From assembly GCA_036159995.1 (NCBI GenBank), contig JAYYEI010000049.1, forward strand, positions 175,038 to 239,037: a stretch of 64,000 nt of DNA. Direction: 5' to 3'. The notes beneath the pieces were generated by a model. That model was not told the DNA's origin. It was given only the letters and a program-made list of their open reading frames with translations, and ran no database searches. Both the position numbers and the translations under genes were made by a program. This document shows, piece by piece, positions 7,886 to 17,101 of the stretch; the stretch's first letter is position 1; each line of letters begins with the position of its first letter. Source of the stretch: UBA8752 sp036159995. GTDB taxonomy: Bacteria > Bacteroidota > Bacteroidia > Flavobacteriales_D > Sanyastnellaceae.

Positions 7886-9124
7886 CGCCGCGTCGGGCGC
7901 CATGCGGCGGACGAGGTACGCGACCATGGCTGCGCTGAACGTTCCGCCCACCCCGAGGACCATCCCGAGGACCCCGAGTACGTCGCCGGTCCGGAGGGAG
8001 ACGGGGTAGGCCGGAACCATCGCCCCCTGCAGCCGCACCAGACCATACCGGTCTTGGAGCCACACAAGGGTCAGGCCGATGGCGAGGCCAGCCGCGGCAC
8101 CGACCGCGTTGATGAGGAACCCCTGCCAGCTGAAGACCCGCCGGATGTCCCGCGGGGTCATCCCCATGGCGGACAGGGTGCCGATGTCGCGCCGCTTGTC
8201 GAGCAGGAGCATCGTCAGGGCGGCGAGGATGTTGAAGGCGGCGACGACGAGGATGAAGCTCAGGATGGCAAACGTGGCCCATTTCTCGGCCCGGCTCGTC
8301 GAATGGATCAGGGCGTTCTTCTCCCGGCGGGTGCGGGTCATTACGTCTTCCGTCCAGCGTGTATCAATGGACTCCCTCAGCTCCTCTGGGCTCCAGCCCG
8401 GGGCGGGCACCAGTTCGATGCGCGACACCTGGTCTGGCCGCTGGAGGACCTTTTGGGCGAAGCCGAGGGGCGCGATGATGTGGCGGGCGTCGATGTCGGC
8501 GTTGACGCTGAAGGTGCCGCAGACCGACAGCCGCTCCAACACGAGCAGCCGATCGAGGCCGCCATCCGGAGACCACCCCCTAGCTGAGGACAGGCTTCGC
8601 CCCCGCTTCGGGGCACCGACCATCAATGTGGCCGGTGCATCAGGCTGGACCGGGATGCGCAATTGGCTCGCCACCCCCAGTCCGACATAGCCGCAGGCGC
8701 TGCCCAAGGTGTCCGGACGGAGCACATCCCCGCGCCGCAATCGACCGGCCAGACCGGTCTGCTCCGCATGGTCCACATCGAATCCAAGCAACGTGCAGAC
8801 GACGGGTTCGCCCTGACGGCGCACCACAACATCCTGCTCCAGCACCCCGCCTGCCCAGGCCACACCGGGGTGGGCAGCGAGCGAGTCGACCCACGTTGCC
8901 TCGATGACCCGACCCTCGGCCGGCAGCACCGCGAGTTCGGTATCCAGACTCGAGAAGAGTTCCTCCACCAATTCCTCGATGCCGTTGAAGGCACTCAGGA
9001 TGGCGATCATCGCGGCACAGACTGCCGCCACCACCACCACGGAAATGCCACTCACCAGGTGGATGAGCCGCTGGGACTTCCGCGACCAGAGGTAGCGCCG
9101 TGCGATGCGGAAGGGGACGTTCAC
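7883..9124 (-). CDS. LolE/FtsX-like ABC transporter permease
   Basis: A 413-residue permease with one N-terminal span (LIHLVSGISVVVVAAVCAAM), a large periplasmic MacB-like domain, and three C-terminal spans in the FtsX domain (from WATFAILSFILVVAAFNILA). The segment DKRRDIGTLSAMGMTPRDIRR is the typical cytoplasmic coupling helix. The family includes LolC/LolE, which release lipoproteins from the inner membrane; assignment to Lol function is inference, as the ATPase is not in the window. The start is GTG, 28 bases after rbfA. A TAACTTGA box ends four bases before it. The order rbfA then permease is common in Bacteroidota. Confidence 0.85.
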   Translation of the reverse strand: MNVPFRIARRYLWSRKSQRLIHLVSGISVVVVAAVCAAMIAILSAFNGIEELVEELFSSLDTELAVLPAEGRVIEATWVDSLAAHPGVAWAGGVLEQDVVVRRQGEPVVCTLLGFDVDHAEQTGLAGRLRRGDVLRPDTLGSACGYVGLGVASQLRIPVQPDAPATLMVGAPKRGRSLSSARGWSPDGGLDRLLVLERLSVCGTFSVNADIDARHIIAPLGFAQKVLQRPDQVSRIELVPAPGWSPEELRESIDTRWTEDVMTRTRREKNALIHSTSRAEKWATFAILSFILVVAAFNILAALTMLLLDKRRDIGTLSAMGMTPRDIRRVFSWQGFLINAVGAAAGLAIGLTLVWLQDRYGLVRLQGAMVPAYPVSLRTGDVLGVLGMVLGVGGTFSAAMVAYLVRRMAPDAA

Positions 9125-9128
9125 GCCG

Positions 9129-9136
9129 TCAAGTTA
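9129..9136 (-). promoter_or_regulatory. -7 box TAACTTGA for permease gene
   Basis: Ends four bases before the GTG start; last base differs from consensus. Confidence 0.5.
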
Positions 9137-9152
9137 GCCGAGCCGATTCGGG

Positions 9153-9503
9153 TCAATCATCGGAGAGGAGTCGGTCGATTTCCTCGTACCGGTCGAGGCT
9201 GTCATCCAGGAAGAACCGGAGCTCGGGCATCTTGCGGAGGTGCTTGCCGACTTTGCCGGCGAGGGTCTTCCGGATGTGAAAGCCGTCCTGTTGGACGAGC
9301 GCCAACCCATCCTCCGGAGTCCCGGCCGAGGCGACCGGCATGAAGCTCAAGTACACCCGGGCCAGAGAGAGGTCGGGGGTCAACCGGACCGTGGTCACCG
9401 TGATGAAATGTCCGCCGAAGCGCATGGATGCTTCCCGCTGAAGGTAGGTTCCCAATTCGCGCTGGAGCAGCGCGCCGATGCGTTCCTGTCGAATGCCTGC
9501 CAT
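9153..9503 (-). CDS. rbfA: Ribosome-binding factor A
   Basis: RbfA binds the 30S subunit and is needed for late 16S rRNA maturation and for growth in the cold. The 116-residue protein has the KH-like fold pattern: RIGALLQRELGTYLQRE, then ITVTTVRLTPDLSLARVYLSF, then HIRKTLAGKVGKHLRKMPELRFFLDDSLD. The start lies one base after the hflX stop, so the two are translated together. Length matches the family. Confidence 0.95.
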   Translation of the reverse strand: MAGIRQERIGALLQRELGTYLQREASMRFGGHFITVTTVRLTPDLSLARVYLSFMPVASAGTPEDGLALVQQDGFHIRKTLAGKVGKHLRKMPELRFFLDDSLDRYEEIDRLLSDD

Positions 9504-9504
9504 G

Positions 9505-10683
9505 TCAGTAAAGGAAGTGGTTGTGCGGGAAACGCTGCACGTGGAGCTCGCGGACTTCGGCGTAGAGGACCTCACGCAGGCTGTCCATGCCCTCCTTGGT
9601 GCGGGCGGAGAGAAAGAGCACCGGACCCTCGTGGTCTGCGAAGCGGTGGCGTAGGCCCTCGATGAGGTGCTCTCGGTCCACCTCGCCGGCGGGGTCCTTG
9701 AGCTGGTCAATCTTGTTGAACACCAGCATGGTGCGCTGGGTGCCCGCCCCGATCTCCGCGAGGGTCTCCTCGACGACGCGAAGGTGGTCCTCGAATTGCG
9801 GGTGGGAGACGTCGATGACGTGGACGAGCAGGTCGCTCTCCCGCGTCTCATCTAGCGTGCTCTTGAAGCTTTCGACGAGCTGGTGGGGCAGCTTGCGGAT
9901 GAACCCGACCGTGTCGCTGAGCAGGAACGGCAGGTTGTGGACCACAACCTTCCGCACGGTTGTGTCAAGGGTGGCGAAGAGCTTGTCCTCGGCGAAGACC
10001 TCCGACTTGGAGAGCCGGTTCATGAGAGTGGACTTGCCGGCATTGGTGTAGCCGACGAGCGCCACGCGAACGAGGGCGCCGCGGTTGCCGCGCTGGGTGG
10101 CCATCTGGCGGTCGATGGCGGCGAGGTCCTTCTTGAGCGCGGAGATGCGGTCGCGGATGATCCGGCGGTCCGTTTCGATTTCCTTTTCTCCCGGGCCCTT
10201 CATGCCGATGCCGCCCTTCTGCTTTTGCAGGTGCGTCCACATGCGGGTGAGGCGCGGGAGCAGGTACTGGTACTGAGCGAGCTCGACCTGTGTCTTGGCG
10301 TGCGCCGTCCGGGCGCGCTGGGCGAAGATGTCGAGGATCAGGTTGGCGCGGTCGAGCACTTTGGTCTCCGGCAGGGCCTCCCCGAGGTTGCGGAGTTGGG
10401 ACGGGCTCAATTCGTCATCGAAAATGAGCAGGTCGATGTCGTTCTCCTCGATGTAGGTCGTGATCTCCTCGAGCTTGCCTTTGCCCACGAATGTGCGCAC
10501 GTCTGGGTGGTCCAGCGATTGCGTGAAGGAGCGGATGGTCTCGGCGTTGGCCGTCCGGGCAAGGAACTCCAGCTCGTCGAGGTATTCGGCGAGCAGGTCG
10601 CGGGGCTGGTCGCGGGTGGCGAGTCCGACCAGCACGGCGCGTTCCGGTTTGCCGTCCTTTCGGGCGAGCGGTTTCTCGAGCAT
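9505..10683 (-). CDS. hflX: GTPase HflX
   Basis: A 392-residue ribosome-splitting GTPase. The N-terminal HflX domain ends with the glycine-rich linker (KGGIGMKGPGEKEIETDRR) near residue 160. G motifs are G1 GYTNAGKST, G3 DTVGFI, G4 NKID and G5-like SARTKEG. It binds 50S subunits and rescues stalled ribosomes in other bacteria. The ATG directly follows the stop of the cytochrome c gene (TGA ATG). The rbfA gene follows after one base, giving a translation-linked run. Confidence 0.96.
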   Translation of the reverse strand: MLEKPLARKDGKPERAVLVGLATRDQPRDLLAEYLDELEFLARTANAETIRSFTQSLDHPDVRTFVGKGKLEEITTYIEENDIDLLIFDDELSPSQLRNLGEALPETKVLDRANLILDIFAQRARTAHAKTQVELAQYQYLLPRLTRMWTHLQKQKGGIGMKGPGEKEIETDRRIIRDRISALKKDLAAIDRQMATQRGNRGALVRVALVGYTNAGKSTLMNRLSKSEVFAEDKLFATLDTTVRKVVVHNLPFLLSDTVGFIRKLPHQLVESFKSTLDETRESDLLVHVIDVSHPQFEDHLRVVEETLAEIGAGTQRTMLVFNKIDQLKDPAGEVDREHLIEGLRHRFADHEGPVLFLSARTKEGMDSLREVLYAEVRELHVQRFPHNHFLY

Positions 10684-11019
10684 TCAGTCGCGGAATCGGT
10701 CGATGTAACGCGCCACGGCGGTGATCTCCGCCTTGTTCAGGATGCCTTTCTGGGCCGGCATGGTTCCCTTGCCGTAGGTGATGAGGGCCACGCGTTCGGC
10801 CAGGGTCATGGTCGACACGCTGAGGTCGGGCGACTTGGACGCCATCAATTTTCCATCCTCGCCATGACAGAGGGAGCACTTGCGGATGTACAGCGCGCGC
10901 GCCTCCACCGCGGGGACCACCTGGCCGGGGTCATCCGCAGCTCCGGAATCGCCCGGAGAGCCGCATCCGATGAGGATGGCGGCGAGCGTCAGGCCCGAAA
11001 GCAGGGCGAGGGGTCTCAC
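10684..11019 (-). CDS. Lipoprotein cytochrome c, single haem
   Basis: A 111-residue protein with a lipoprotein signal (LALLSGLTLAAILIGC; lipobox ending LIGC) and one haem-binding CSLCHG motif near residue 50. KGTMPAQKG near residue 82 supplies a Met that could be the sixth haem ligand. It is a small c-type cytochrome tethered to a membrane, probably facing the periplasm. The start is GTG, overlapping the stop of the membrane protein gene upstream (GTGA). The pair may act together in electron transfer; the partners are not shown by sequence. Confidence 0.88.
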   Translation of the reverse strand: MRPLALLSGLTLAAILIGCGSPGDSGAADDPGQVVPAVEARALYIRKCSLCHGEDGKLMASKSPDLSVSTMTLAERVALITYGKGTMPAQKGILNKAEITAVARYIDRFRD

Positions 11020-11468
11020 AGCCAACCGTAGGCTTCGAAGCCCTCGCGGAAGGGCCAAGGGATGCTGGAGAGGATCAGCACGAGGCAGACCGTGAACCAG
11101 ATGGCCTGACGGCGGAACTTGCTGCGGTCGTTGTCCGCACGCTTGGACAGGCTGTAGCCGAGTGTGCCGAGGATGACCGCCAAGGTCATCGTCGCCATGT
11201 GCTCGAGCGAGAAGAACCGCATCACCGTGCTGGCCATGGCCTCCGCATTGCCGAGCATGGCGCTCCAGCCCTTGCCGAAGTAGAGGATGAACCCGAGCAC
11301 CAATTGAAGGTGGAGGGAGATCATCGTGAACAGGCCGCGCTTGCGGTCGCCATCGCCGAAGGAGCGCCCGGCGGACATGCCGGAGAAGGCCTTGACGATG
11401 GACAGGACGAGGAGGATGAGCACCACCCAGCGGAGGGTGCCGTGCAGGTGTTGGATTCCGGTCAACAT
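11016..11468 (-). CDS. Four-span membrane protein, possible cytochrome b-like partner
   Basis: A 150-residue membrane protein with about four spans, beginning MLTGIQHLHGTLRWVVLIL. Several His residues sit at or near spans (QHLHG near residue 7, LHLQLVLGF near 55, LEHMATM near 90), as in small b-type or CopD-like proteins. It resembles membrane proteins found across Bacteroidota whose role is unknown. It is coupled by GTGA overlap to the cytochrome c lipoprotein, which suggests a redox role (inference). A TATCTTCG box ends four bases before its ATG. Confidence 0.75.
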   Translation of the reverse strand: MLTGIQHLHGTLRWVVLILLVLSIVKAFSGMSAGRSFGDGDRKRGLFTMISLHLQLVLGFILYFGKGWSAMLGNAEAMASTVMRFFSLEHMATMTLAVILGTLGYSLSKRADNDRSKFRRQAIWFTVCLVLILSSIPWPFREGFEAYGWL

Positions 11469-11472
11469 GGGG

Positions 11473-11480
11473 CGAAGATA
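11473..11480 (-). promoter_or_regulatory. -7 box TATCTTCG, minus side of a 30-bp divergent promoter
   Basis: Ends four bases before the ATG at 11468. Only six bases separate it from the plus-strand box of the SDR gene. Confidence 0.6.
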
Positions 11481-11486
11481 CGGGGG

Positions 11487-11494
11487 TACATTGC
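11487..11494 (+). promoter_or_regulatory. -7 box TACATTGC for SDR gene
   Basis: Ends four bases before the ATG at 11499; faces away from the minus-strand box at 11473-11480 within a 30-bp gap. Confidence 0.6.
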
Positions 11495-11498
11495 GCCC

Positions 11499-12275
11499 AT
11501 GCAGTTGGACCTCCATGGAAAACACGCCCTCGTCTGTGGGGCATCGCAGGGCATCGGATTGGCGGCGGCCCGGGAGCTCGCCGCGCTGGGTGCCCGGTGC
11601 ACCCTGATGGCCCGGAACGAGGAGCGCCTCCGCACCGCAGTCCAGTCCCTTCCGGGCGACGGCCACGGGGTGGCCGTGGCGGACTTCTCGGATCCGGACG
11701 CCGTCGCAGCGGCGGCGGCCACGGTGGTGGCCGGAGCTCCGGTCGACCTCCTCGTCAACAACACCGGCGGCCCTCCCGGCGGCCCGGCCCATGTGGCCGA
11801 CCCGGAAGCTTACCTCGCCGCCTTCAGCCAGCACCTCGTCTGCAACCAGCGCCTCGTGCAGGCCGTTCTGCCCGGCATGCGGGCGGCCGGCGGGGGCCGC
11901 ATCGTCAATGTCATCTCCACCTCTGTCAAGCAGCCGCTGGACGGCTTGGGGGTCTCCAACACCGTTCGCGGGGCCGTGGCCAATTGGGCCAAGACCCTGG
12001 CCAATGAGCTCGGCCCGGACGGCATCACCGTCAACAACGTCCTGCCCGGTGCGACCCGCACGGCGCGTCTCGACCAGATTGCCGAAGCCAAATCCGTCAA
12101 GACCGGAGTTCCCGCCGGGGACATCCTCGAAGGCATGGCCCAGGCTGTACCCCTCAAACGGCTCGGGGAGGCCCATGAGATCGGCGCCGCCATCGCCTTC
12201 CTGTGCAGCCCGGCGGCGGCCTACATCAGCGGCATCAACCTTCCCGTCGACGGTGGGCGGACCCGCAGCCTCTGA
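11499..12275 (+). CDS. SDR family oxidoreductase lacking the catalytic Tyr and Lys
   Basis: A 258-residue short-chain dehydrogenase/reductase fold protein. The nucleotide motif is intact (GASQGIG near residue 14; LLVNNTGG near residue 84) and the C-terminal IAFLCSPAAAYISGINLPVDGG is typical of FabG-like proteins. The usual YxxxK is replaced: after the conserved ISTSV the place of Tyr and Lys is held by Ser and Arg (VSNTVRGAV). A subgroup of FabG-like SDRs is known to lack the standard tetrad, so this is likely a family trait and not decay. Activity and substrate are uncertain. The gene is divergent from the cytochrome pair with only 30 bp between starts. Confidence 0.85.
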   Translation: MQLDLHGKHALVCGASQGIGLAAARELAALGARCTLMARNEERLRTAVQSLPGDGHGVAVADFSDPDAVAAAAATVVAGAPVDLLVNNTGGPPGGPAHVADPEAYLAAFSQHLVCNQRLVQAVLPGMRAAGGGRIVNVISTSVKQPLDGLGVSNTVRGAVANWAKTLANELGPDGITVNNVLPGATRTARLDQIAEAKSVKTGVPAGDILEGMAQAVPLKRLGEAHEIGAAIAFLCSPAAAYISGINLPVDGGRTRSL

Positions 12276-12359
12276 TGGCGGGCCTTCCCCCGTTTTTGAA
12301 CAGGTCGAACGTCCATAAACATTCGGGTCGAGTCGTGTCCACTTGACACCCCGTCACGC

Positions 12360-12367
12360 TACATTCG
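12360..12367 (+). promoter_or_regulatory. -7 box TACATTCG for gdhA
   Basis: Box within GCTACATTCGCACC, one base different from the pdxA and dCMP deaminase element, but 32 bases before the gdhA ATG. Confidence 0.55.
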
Positions 12368-12399
12368 CACCGCACGTCAATCGATACGTCACCATCATC

Positions 12400-13746
12400 A
12401 TGGAGCACCCCAGCGTCCAGGCGTTCATGGCCGAGGCCCAACGCCGGAATCCCAACGAGCCCGAGTTCATCCAGGCTGTTGAAGAGGTCGCCGAGACCGT
12501 CATACCTTTCATTGAATCCAACTCCCGCTATCAAGGCCATGCGCTGCTTGAGCGCATGATCGAGCCTGAGCGCGTCATCCAGTTCCGCGTGCCGTGGACC
12601 GATGACGACGGGAACATCCAGGTCAACCGGGGGTATCGGGTGGAGTTCAACTCCGCCATCGGGCCCTACAAGGGCGGACTGCGCTTCCACCCCAGCGTCA
12701 ATCTGAGCATTCTGAAGTTCCTCGGCTTCGAGCAGGTCTTCAAGAACAGCCTGACCACCCTGCCCATGGGTGGCGGAAAGGGCGGATCCGATTTTGACCC
12801 CAAGGGCAAATCCGACGGCGAGGTCATGCGCTTCTGCCAGAGCTTCATGACGGAACTGTCCCGCCACATCGGCCCGGACACCGACGTGCCCGCGGGCGAC
12901 ATCGGTGTGGGCGGCCGCGAAATCGGCTACATGTTCGGCCAATACAAGCGCCTCCGCAACGAGTTCACCGGTGTCCTGACGGGCAAGAAGCCGGCGTGGG
13001 GCGGCTCGCTCATTCGTCCGGAAGCCACTGGCTATGGCGCCACGTACTTCATGGCGGAAATGCTCGCCACCCAGGACGATGCCATCGACGGGAAGACCGT
13101 CGTCATCAGTGGATCGGGCAATGTCGCCCTTCACGCAGCGGAGAAATGCCTCCGGATGGGCGGCAAGGTCATCGCGCTCAGCGACAGCAAGGGCAGCATC
13201 CATGATCCCGCCGGCCTCACCGAAGAGAAATTGGCCTGGATCAAGGACCTCAAGGAGGTGCGCCGCGGCCGCATCAAGGAGTACGCGGATGCCCACGATG
13301 GGGTCACGTTCCGGGAGGGGCAGGATCCGTGGGACCTCTCTTGTGATCTGGCCTTCCCCTGCGCCACCCAGAACGAACTCGACGGCGCAGAAGCCGCGAC
13401 GCTGGTGGCCAACGGTTGCAAGGCCGTGGCGGAAGGTGCCAACATGCCGTGCACGCCGGAAGCGGTCGAAGCCTTCCAGAAGGCCGGTGTGATGTTCGCT
13501 CCCGGCAAGGCCTCTAATGCGGGTGGTGTCGCGACGTCCGGACTGGAGATGTCGCAGAACAGCCTGCGTATGTCCTGGACGTCGGAGGAAGTGGATGGAC
13601 ACCTGCAGCGCATCATGAAGGACATCCACGCCCAGTGCGTGGCTTATGGTCGACGGGATGACGGATCCGTGGATTACGTGCAGGGCGCCAACATCGCGGG
13701 TTTCGTCAAAGTGGCCGACGCGATGATTGATCAGGGGGTCGTGTGA
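12400..13746 (+). CDS. gdhA: NADP-type glutamate dehydrogenase
   Basis: A 448-residue hexameric glutamate dehydrogenase that makes glutamate from 2-oxoglutarate and ammonium. The substrate region has GPYKGGLRFHPSVN, then LPMGGGKGGSDFDPKGKS with the catalytic Lys, then DVPAGDIGVGGREIGYMFGQ. The nucleotide fold has VVISGSGNVALHAAEK, and ALSDSKGS at the end of the second strand is the pattern of NADP-preferring bacterial enzymes. Length and N-terminus (MEHPSVQAFMAEAQRRNPNE) match the biosynthetic type. It is monocistronic, with a promoter box at 12360 and a gene-free stretch of about 400 bases downstream. Confidence 0.96.
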   Translation: MEHPSVQAFMAEAQRRNPNEPEFIQAVEEVAETVIPFIESNSRYQGHALLERMIEPERVIQFRVPWTDDDGNIQVNRGYRVEFNSAIGPYKGGLRFHPSVNLSILKFLGFEQVFKNSLTTLPMGGGKGGSDFDPKGKSDGEVMRFCQSFMTELSRHIGPDTDVPAGDIGVGGREIGYMFGQYKRLRNEFTGVLTGKKPAWGGSLIRPEATGYGATYFMAEMLATQDDAIDGKTVVISGSGNVALHAAEKCLRMGGKVIALSDSKGSIHDPAGLTEEKLAWIKDLKEVRRGRIKEYADAHDGVTFREGQDPWDLSCDLAFPCATQNELDGAEAATLVANGCKAVAEGANMPCTPEAVEAFQKAGVMFAPGKASNAGGVATSGLEMSQNSLRMSWTSEEVDGHLQRIMKDIHAQCVAYGRRDDGSVDYVQGANIAGFVKVADAMIDQGVV

Positions 13747-13814
13747 CCCGTTGTCAGAATCAGCCGACAACCAACCTCCTCCCGGTTCCTACGTCCTCCT
13801 GATCGGTCTTCAGG

Positions 13815-13822
13815 TAGGTTGC
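13815..13822 (+). promoter_or_regulatory. -7-like box TAGGTTGC for a possible small RNA
   Basis: Same TAnnTTGC form as boxes before real genes, but no start codon follows. A strong terminator lies about 70-95 bases downstream. Confidence 0.35.
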
Positions 13823-13868
13823 ATCACACGATTTGCATCTGTGATCTAGCAGGGCTCACCTGCCTTCC

Positions 13869-13912
13869 GAGCAAATTTGGTCAATCGAGCGCCCTGGAAA
13901 CGTCCAGGGCTC
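13869..13912 (+). repeat. Direct repeat, copy 1
   Basis: About 44 bases, roughly 85% identical by eye to 14061-14104, same orientation, 192 bases apart. It covers GCAAATTTGGTCAA and the hairpin GCCCTGGAAACGTCC. Confidence 0.7.
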
Positions 13913-13919
13913 TTTTTTT
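13891..13919 (+). terminator. Strong intrinsic terminator
   Basis: Perfect 8-bp stem GCCCTGGA/TCCAGGGC with an AACG tetraloop, then TCTTTTTTT. It would stop transcription from gdhA or from the candidate small RNA. Confidence 0.8.
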
Positions 13920-14060
13920 CAGGCGTTTCCATCCCGGTAGGCGCCCCCCTACACCCAGACCGAAAGGCCATCCTACAGGGCCATCCCTTTTTCCTGTCTT
14001 CGTTTGACATGTCAGCGGCTCGCAAGAGGTCGCAGAAGCCACAAGGCAAGTGTGGCAGGC

Positions 14061-14104
14061 AAGCAATTTGGTTAAGTGAAGCGCCCTGGAAACGTCCGGG
14101 GCGC
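14061..14104 (+). repeat. Direct repeat, copy 2
   Basis: Second copy of the repeat at 13869-13912. It has the same GCCCTGGAAACGTCC core and AATTTGGT side, with changes that lengthen the hairpin stem. Confidence 0.7.
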
Positions 14105-14107
14105 TTC
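14078..14107. terminator. Long hairpin downstream of mce, possible terminator
   Basis: A 13-bp stem (GAAGCGCCCTGGA with TCCGGGGCGCTTC, one G-U pair in RNA) and an AACG loop. It lies 36 bases after the mce stop, but the T run is weak on both strands, so its terminator role is uncertain. Confidence 0.45.
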
Positions 14108-14142
14108 CATTTTGTCCCCGTCCGCCCCGGGCCGTCCAAGGT

Positions 14143-14538
14143 TCAGGCGTCCGCGCAGAGTTCGACGAGGACCTTGGCCGCGTCCCCGGGATGAAGAAAG
14201 GCGATGCGCTTGCCGTCCGCGCCCGGCTTGGGCCCGACCACGACGCGGTATCCTCTGGATTCGAGCCGCGCGAGTTCCGCTTCGAGGTCCTCCACATGGA
14301 AGGCCAGGTGGTGCAGGCCCGGTCCCCGCTTCTCGAGGTGCTTGGCAATGGCACTGTCCGGGGAGGTCGGGACCAGCAGCTCCACCTTGGATTCTCCCGT
14401 CCTAAAGAAGGAGGTCAACACAGACTCTCCGGCGACCTCTTCCCGTTTGTAGGCGGGACTGCCCAGGATCTCGCCGAAGATGCGCTCCGCCTCCTCCAGG
14501 TCGGAGACCGCAATGCCGATGTGTTCGAGTCGCTTCAT
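14143..14538 (-). CDS. mce: Methylmalonyl-CoA epimerase
   Basis: A 131-residue vicinal-oxygen-chelate protein that interconverts the R and S forms of methylmalonyl-CoA in propionyl-CoA breakdown. It begins MKRLEHIGIAVSDLEEAERI (first metal His), continues with GPGLHHLAFHVEDLEAELARL (second His), and ends with a Glu ligand in KVLVELCAD. Its ATG overlaps the stop of the kynurenine monooxygenase gene (ATGA). It fits with the PduO adenosyltransferase at 1966-2514, since the mutase that uses its product needs adenosylcobalamin. Confidence 0.93.
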   Translation of the reverse strand: MKRLEHIGIAVSDLEEAERIFGEILGSPAYKREEVAGESVLTSFFRTGESKVELLVPTSPDSAIAKHLEKRGPGLHHLAFHVEDLEAELARLESRGYRVVVGPKPGADGKRIAFLHPGDAAKVLVELCADA

Positions 14539-15934
14539 GCCGTGTCGGATTGGGGCAACCGTTCGGCGGCCAGTTCGAGCGCGTGCCGTTCCACCTCGCT
14601 CCCGTCCCAGACGGTGTCGATGTCCGGGCGGGCCATCACCTCCTCCATGATGCCGTCCTGGATGCGGCCAAGTTCGAGGGCCTCGGCATAGGGAAGGTGC
14701 GTGAAGGTGACCATGGAGTAGAGCGGCACCCATCGGTTGGGATGGCGGTCGGTGAGCCGGCGTTCGATGCGCTTCCGCAGGAGGAATCGGGGGTCCCCGG
14801 TGCGGTCCCGCATCTCGATGAAGTTGCGGAGGGCGAGGTCCCCGATGGCGTCCCCATTGGCCTTCCGCAACCGGGTGAAGTTGGCCATGAGCGCCGTCCA
14901 CGCCTCACCGGACGGATGGCCTTCGTGGTCATCGAGGAGGTCGGCGAGAACCCGGGCATCCTCGAATCCACTGTTCATCCCCTGCCCGTAGAAGGGGACG
15001 ATTGCGTGGGCCGCGTCTCCCATCAGCAGGACCCGGTCGCCCACATGCCAGGGATTGCACCGCGTGGTGATGAGGGAGCTCGTCGGGTTGGATGCCCAGT
15101 CCTGGTCGAAGTCCGGCACCAGGTCGAGCACATCGGGGAAATGGGTGTCGAAATAGGCTCGGGCGGAGACCACATCGGGAATCTTTGCAAAGCCATCCGG
15201 CCCTTCGAAAGGGGCAAAGAGGGTGCAGGTGAAGGTCCGGTCTGGATTGGGCAGGGCCATCAGCATGAAGTGCCCCCGTGGCCAAATGTGAAGCGCTTCA
15301 GGATCGATGGCGAACCCGCCGTCTTTCCGGGGAGGCATGGCGATTTCCTTGTAGCCGTGGGCGAGGTAGGATTGGCTGAAGTCGAACCGGTCGCCCTTCA
15401 TCATCCGCTGACGGACGGCGCTGAAGGCCCCATCGGTGCCGAACAGCCGGTCGTGGTGCAGAGGGCTCCGGTCTTCGAAGGCGAGGGAAACGGCGTCCTG
15501 GGAAACTGAGAAGTCCTCGAGGCGGTGCTCGAAATGGACGTCCACCCTGCCGGTGGCTTCCGCCGCTTCGAGCAGGATGCGGTTCAATGGGCCGCGGGCC
15601 ACGCTGTAGATGCACTCATCGTGGCCGAATCGCCCTTTGCCGGGCAGGCCATAGGGCTGGTAGGTGAGCCCGCCGTCGAGGCCGTGCATGCACCGGGCCT
15701 TGACGGGCATGGCGATCTCCCGGACGGCCTCCAGGGCTCCGGCCTTCTCCAGGGCTCGCCAGCCGCGCTCGCTCAGGGCGAGATTGATGGACCGCCCAGT
15801 GGCATCGCCCACCTTGCGCGGATCCTGACGGCGCTCATAGACGTCGACGTGGTGTCCCCGGTTGGCGAGGAGCAGTGCGGTCAGGCTGCCGACGAGTCCG
15901 GCTCCGACCACGGCCATGCCGTGTCCCTCACCCG

Positions 15935-15938
<4 letters not shown>
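14535..15938 (-). CDS. kmo: Kynurenine 3-monooxygenase
   Basis: A 467-residue FAD monooxygenase that hydroxylates L-kynurenine with NADPH and oxygen, a step of tryptophan breakdown and of the eukaryote-like NAD route. The FAD motif is VVGAGLVGSLTALLLA near residue 9. GRSINLALSERGWRALE and ARCMHGLDGGLTYQPYG are signatures of KMO and not of general hydroxylases. A second FAD segment is DRVLLMGDAAHAIVPFYGQG near residue 300. The C-terminal helix that tethers some KMOs to membranes is not obvious. Both ends overlap neighbours by ATGA. No other kynurenine pathway gene is in the window. Confidence 0.93.
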
Positions 15939-17098
<1,160 letters not shown>

Positions 17099-17101
17099 GC
17101 C

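Larger units (their letters stand above)
13828..13919 (+). ncRNA. Candidate small RNA of about 90 nt
   Basis: Inferred from a promoter-like box (13815-13822) followed by a terminator with an 8-bp GC-rich stem and a run of seven T. The 5' end is a guess from box spacing. It could equally be just the 3' untranslated region and terminator of gdhA. A small inverted repeat, TCACA/TGTGA, lies at 13824-13844. No known family recognised. Confidence 0.3.
13747..14142. other. Gene-free stretch with hairpins and two related repeats
   Basis: The only stretch over 300 bases without a gene, between convergent gdhA and methylmalonyl-CoA epimerase. It holds a small hairpin right after gdhA (13750-13771, GTTGTC/GACAAC), a promoter-like TAGGTTGC at 13815, a strong intrinsic terminator at 13891-13919, and a second long hairpin at 14078-14107. 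Two copies of a roughly 44-base sequence (13869-13912 and 14061-14104) surround the hairpins. No open frame here looks real. Confidence 0.7.

Noticed and set aside
12235..13770. Long open frame antisense to gdhA
   Set aside because: gdhA on the plus strand has full motifs and length; the antisense product has no family features.
13869..14104. Two spaced repeats as a CRISPR remnant
   Set aside because: Only two imperfect copies, long unlike spacer, internal hairpin with terminator traits, no cas genes.
13877..14194. Short open frames in the gene-free stretch on both strands
   Set aside because: They run through the duplicated hairpins and give repeated peptide pieces only because of the DNA repeat; no start signal or family match.
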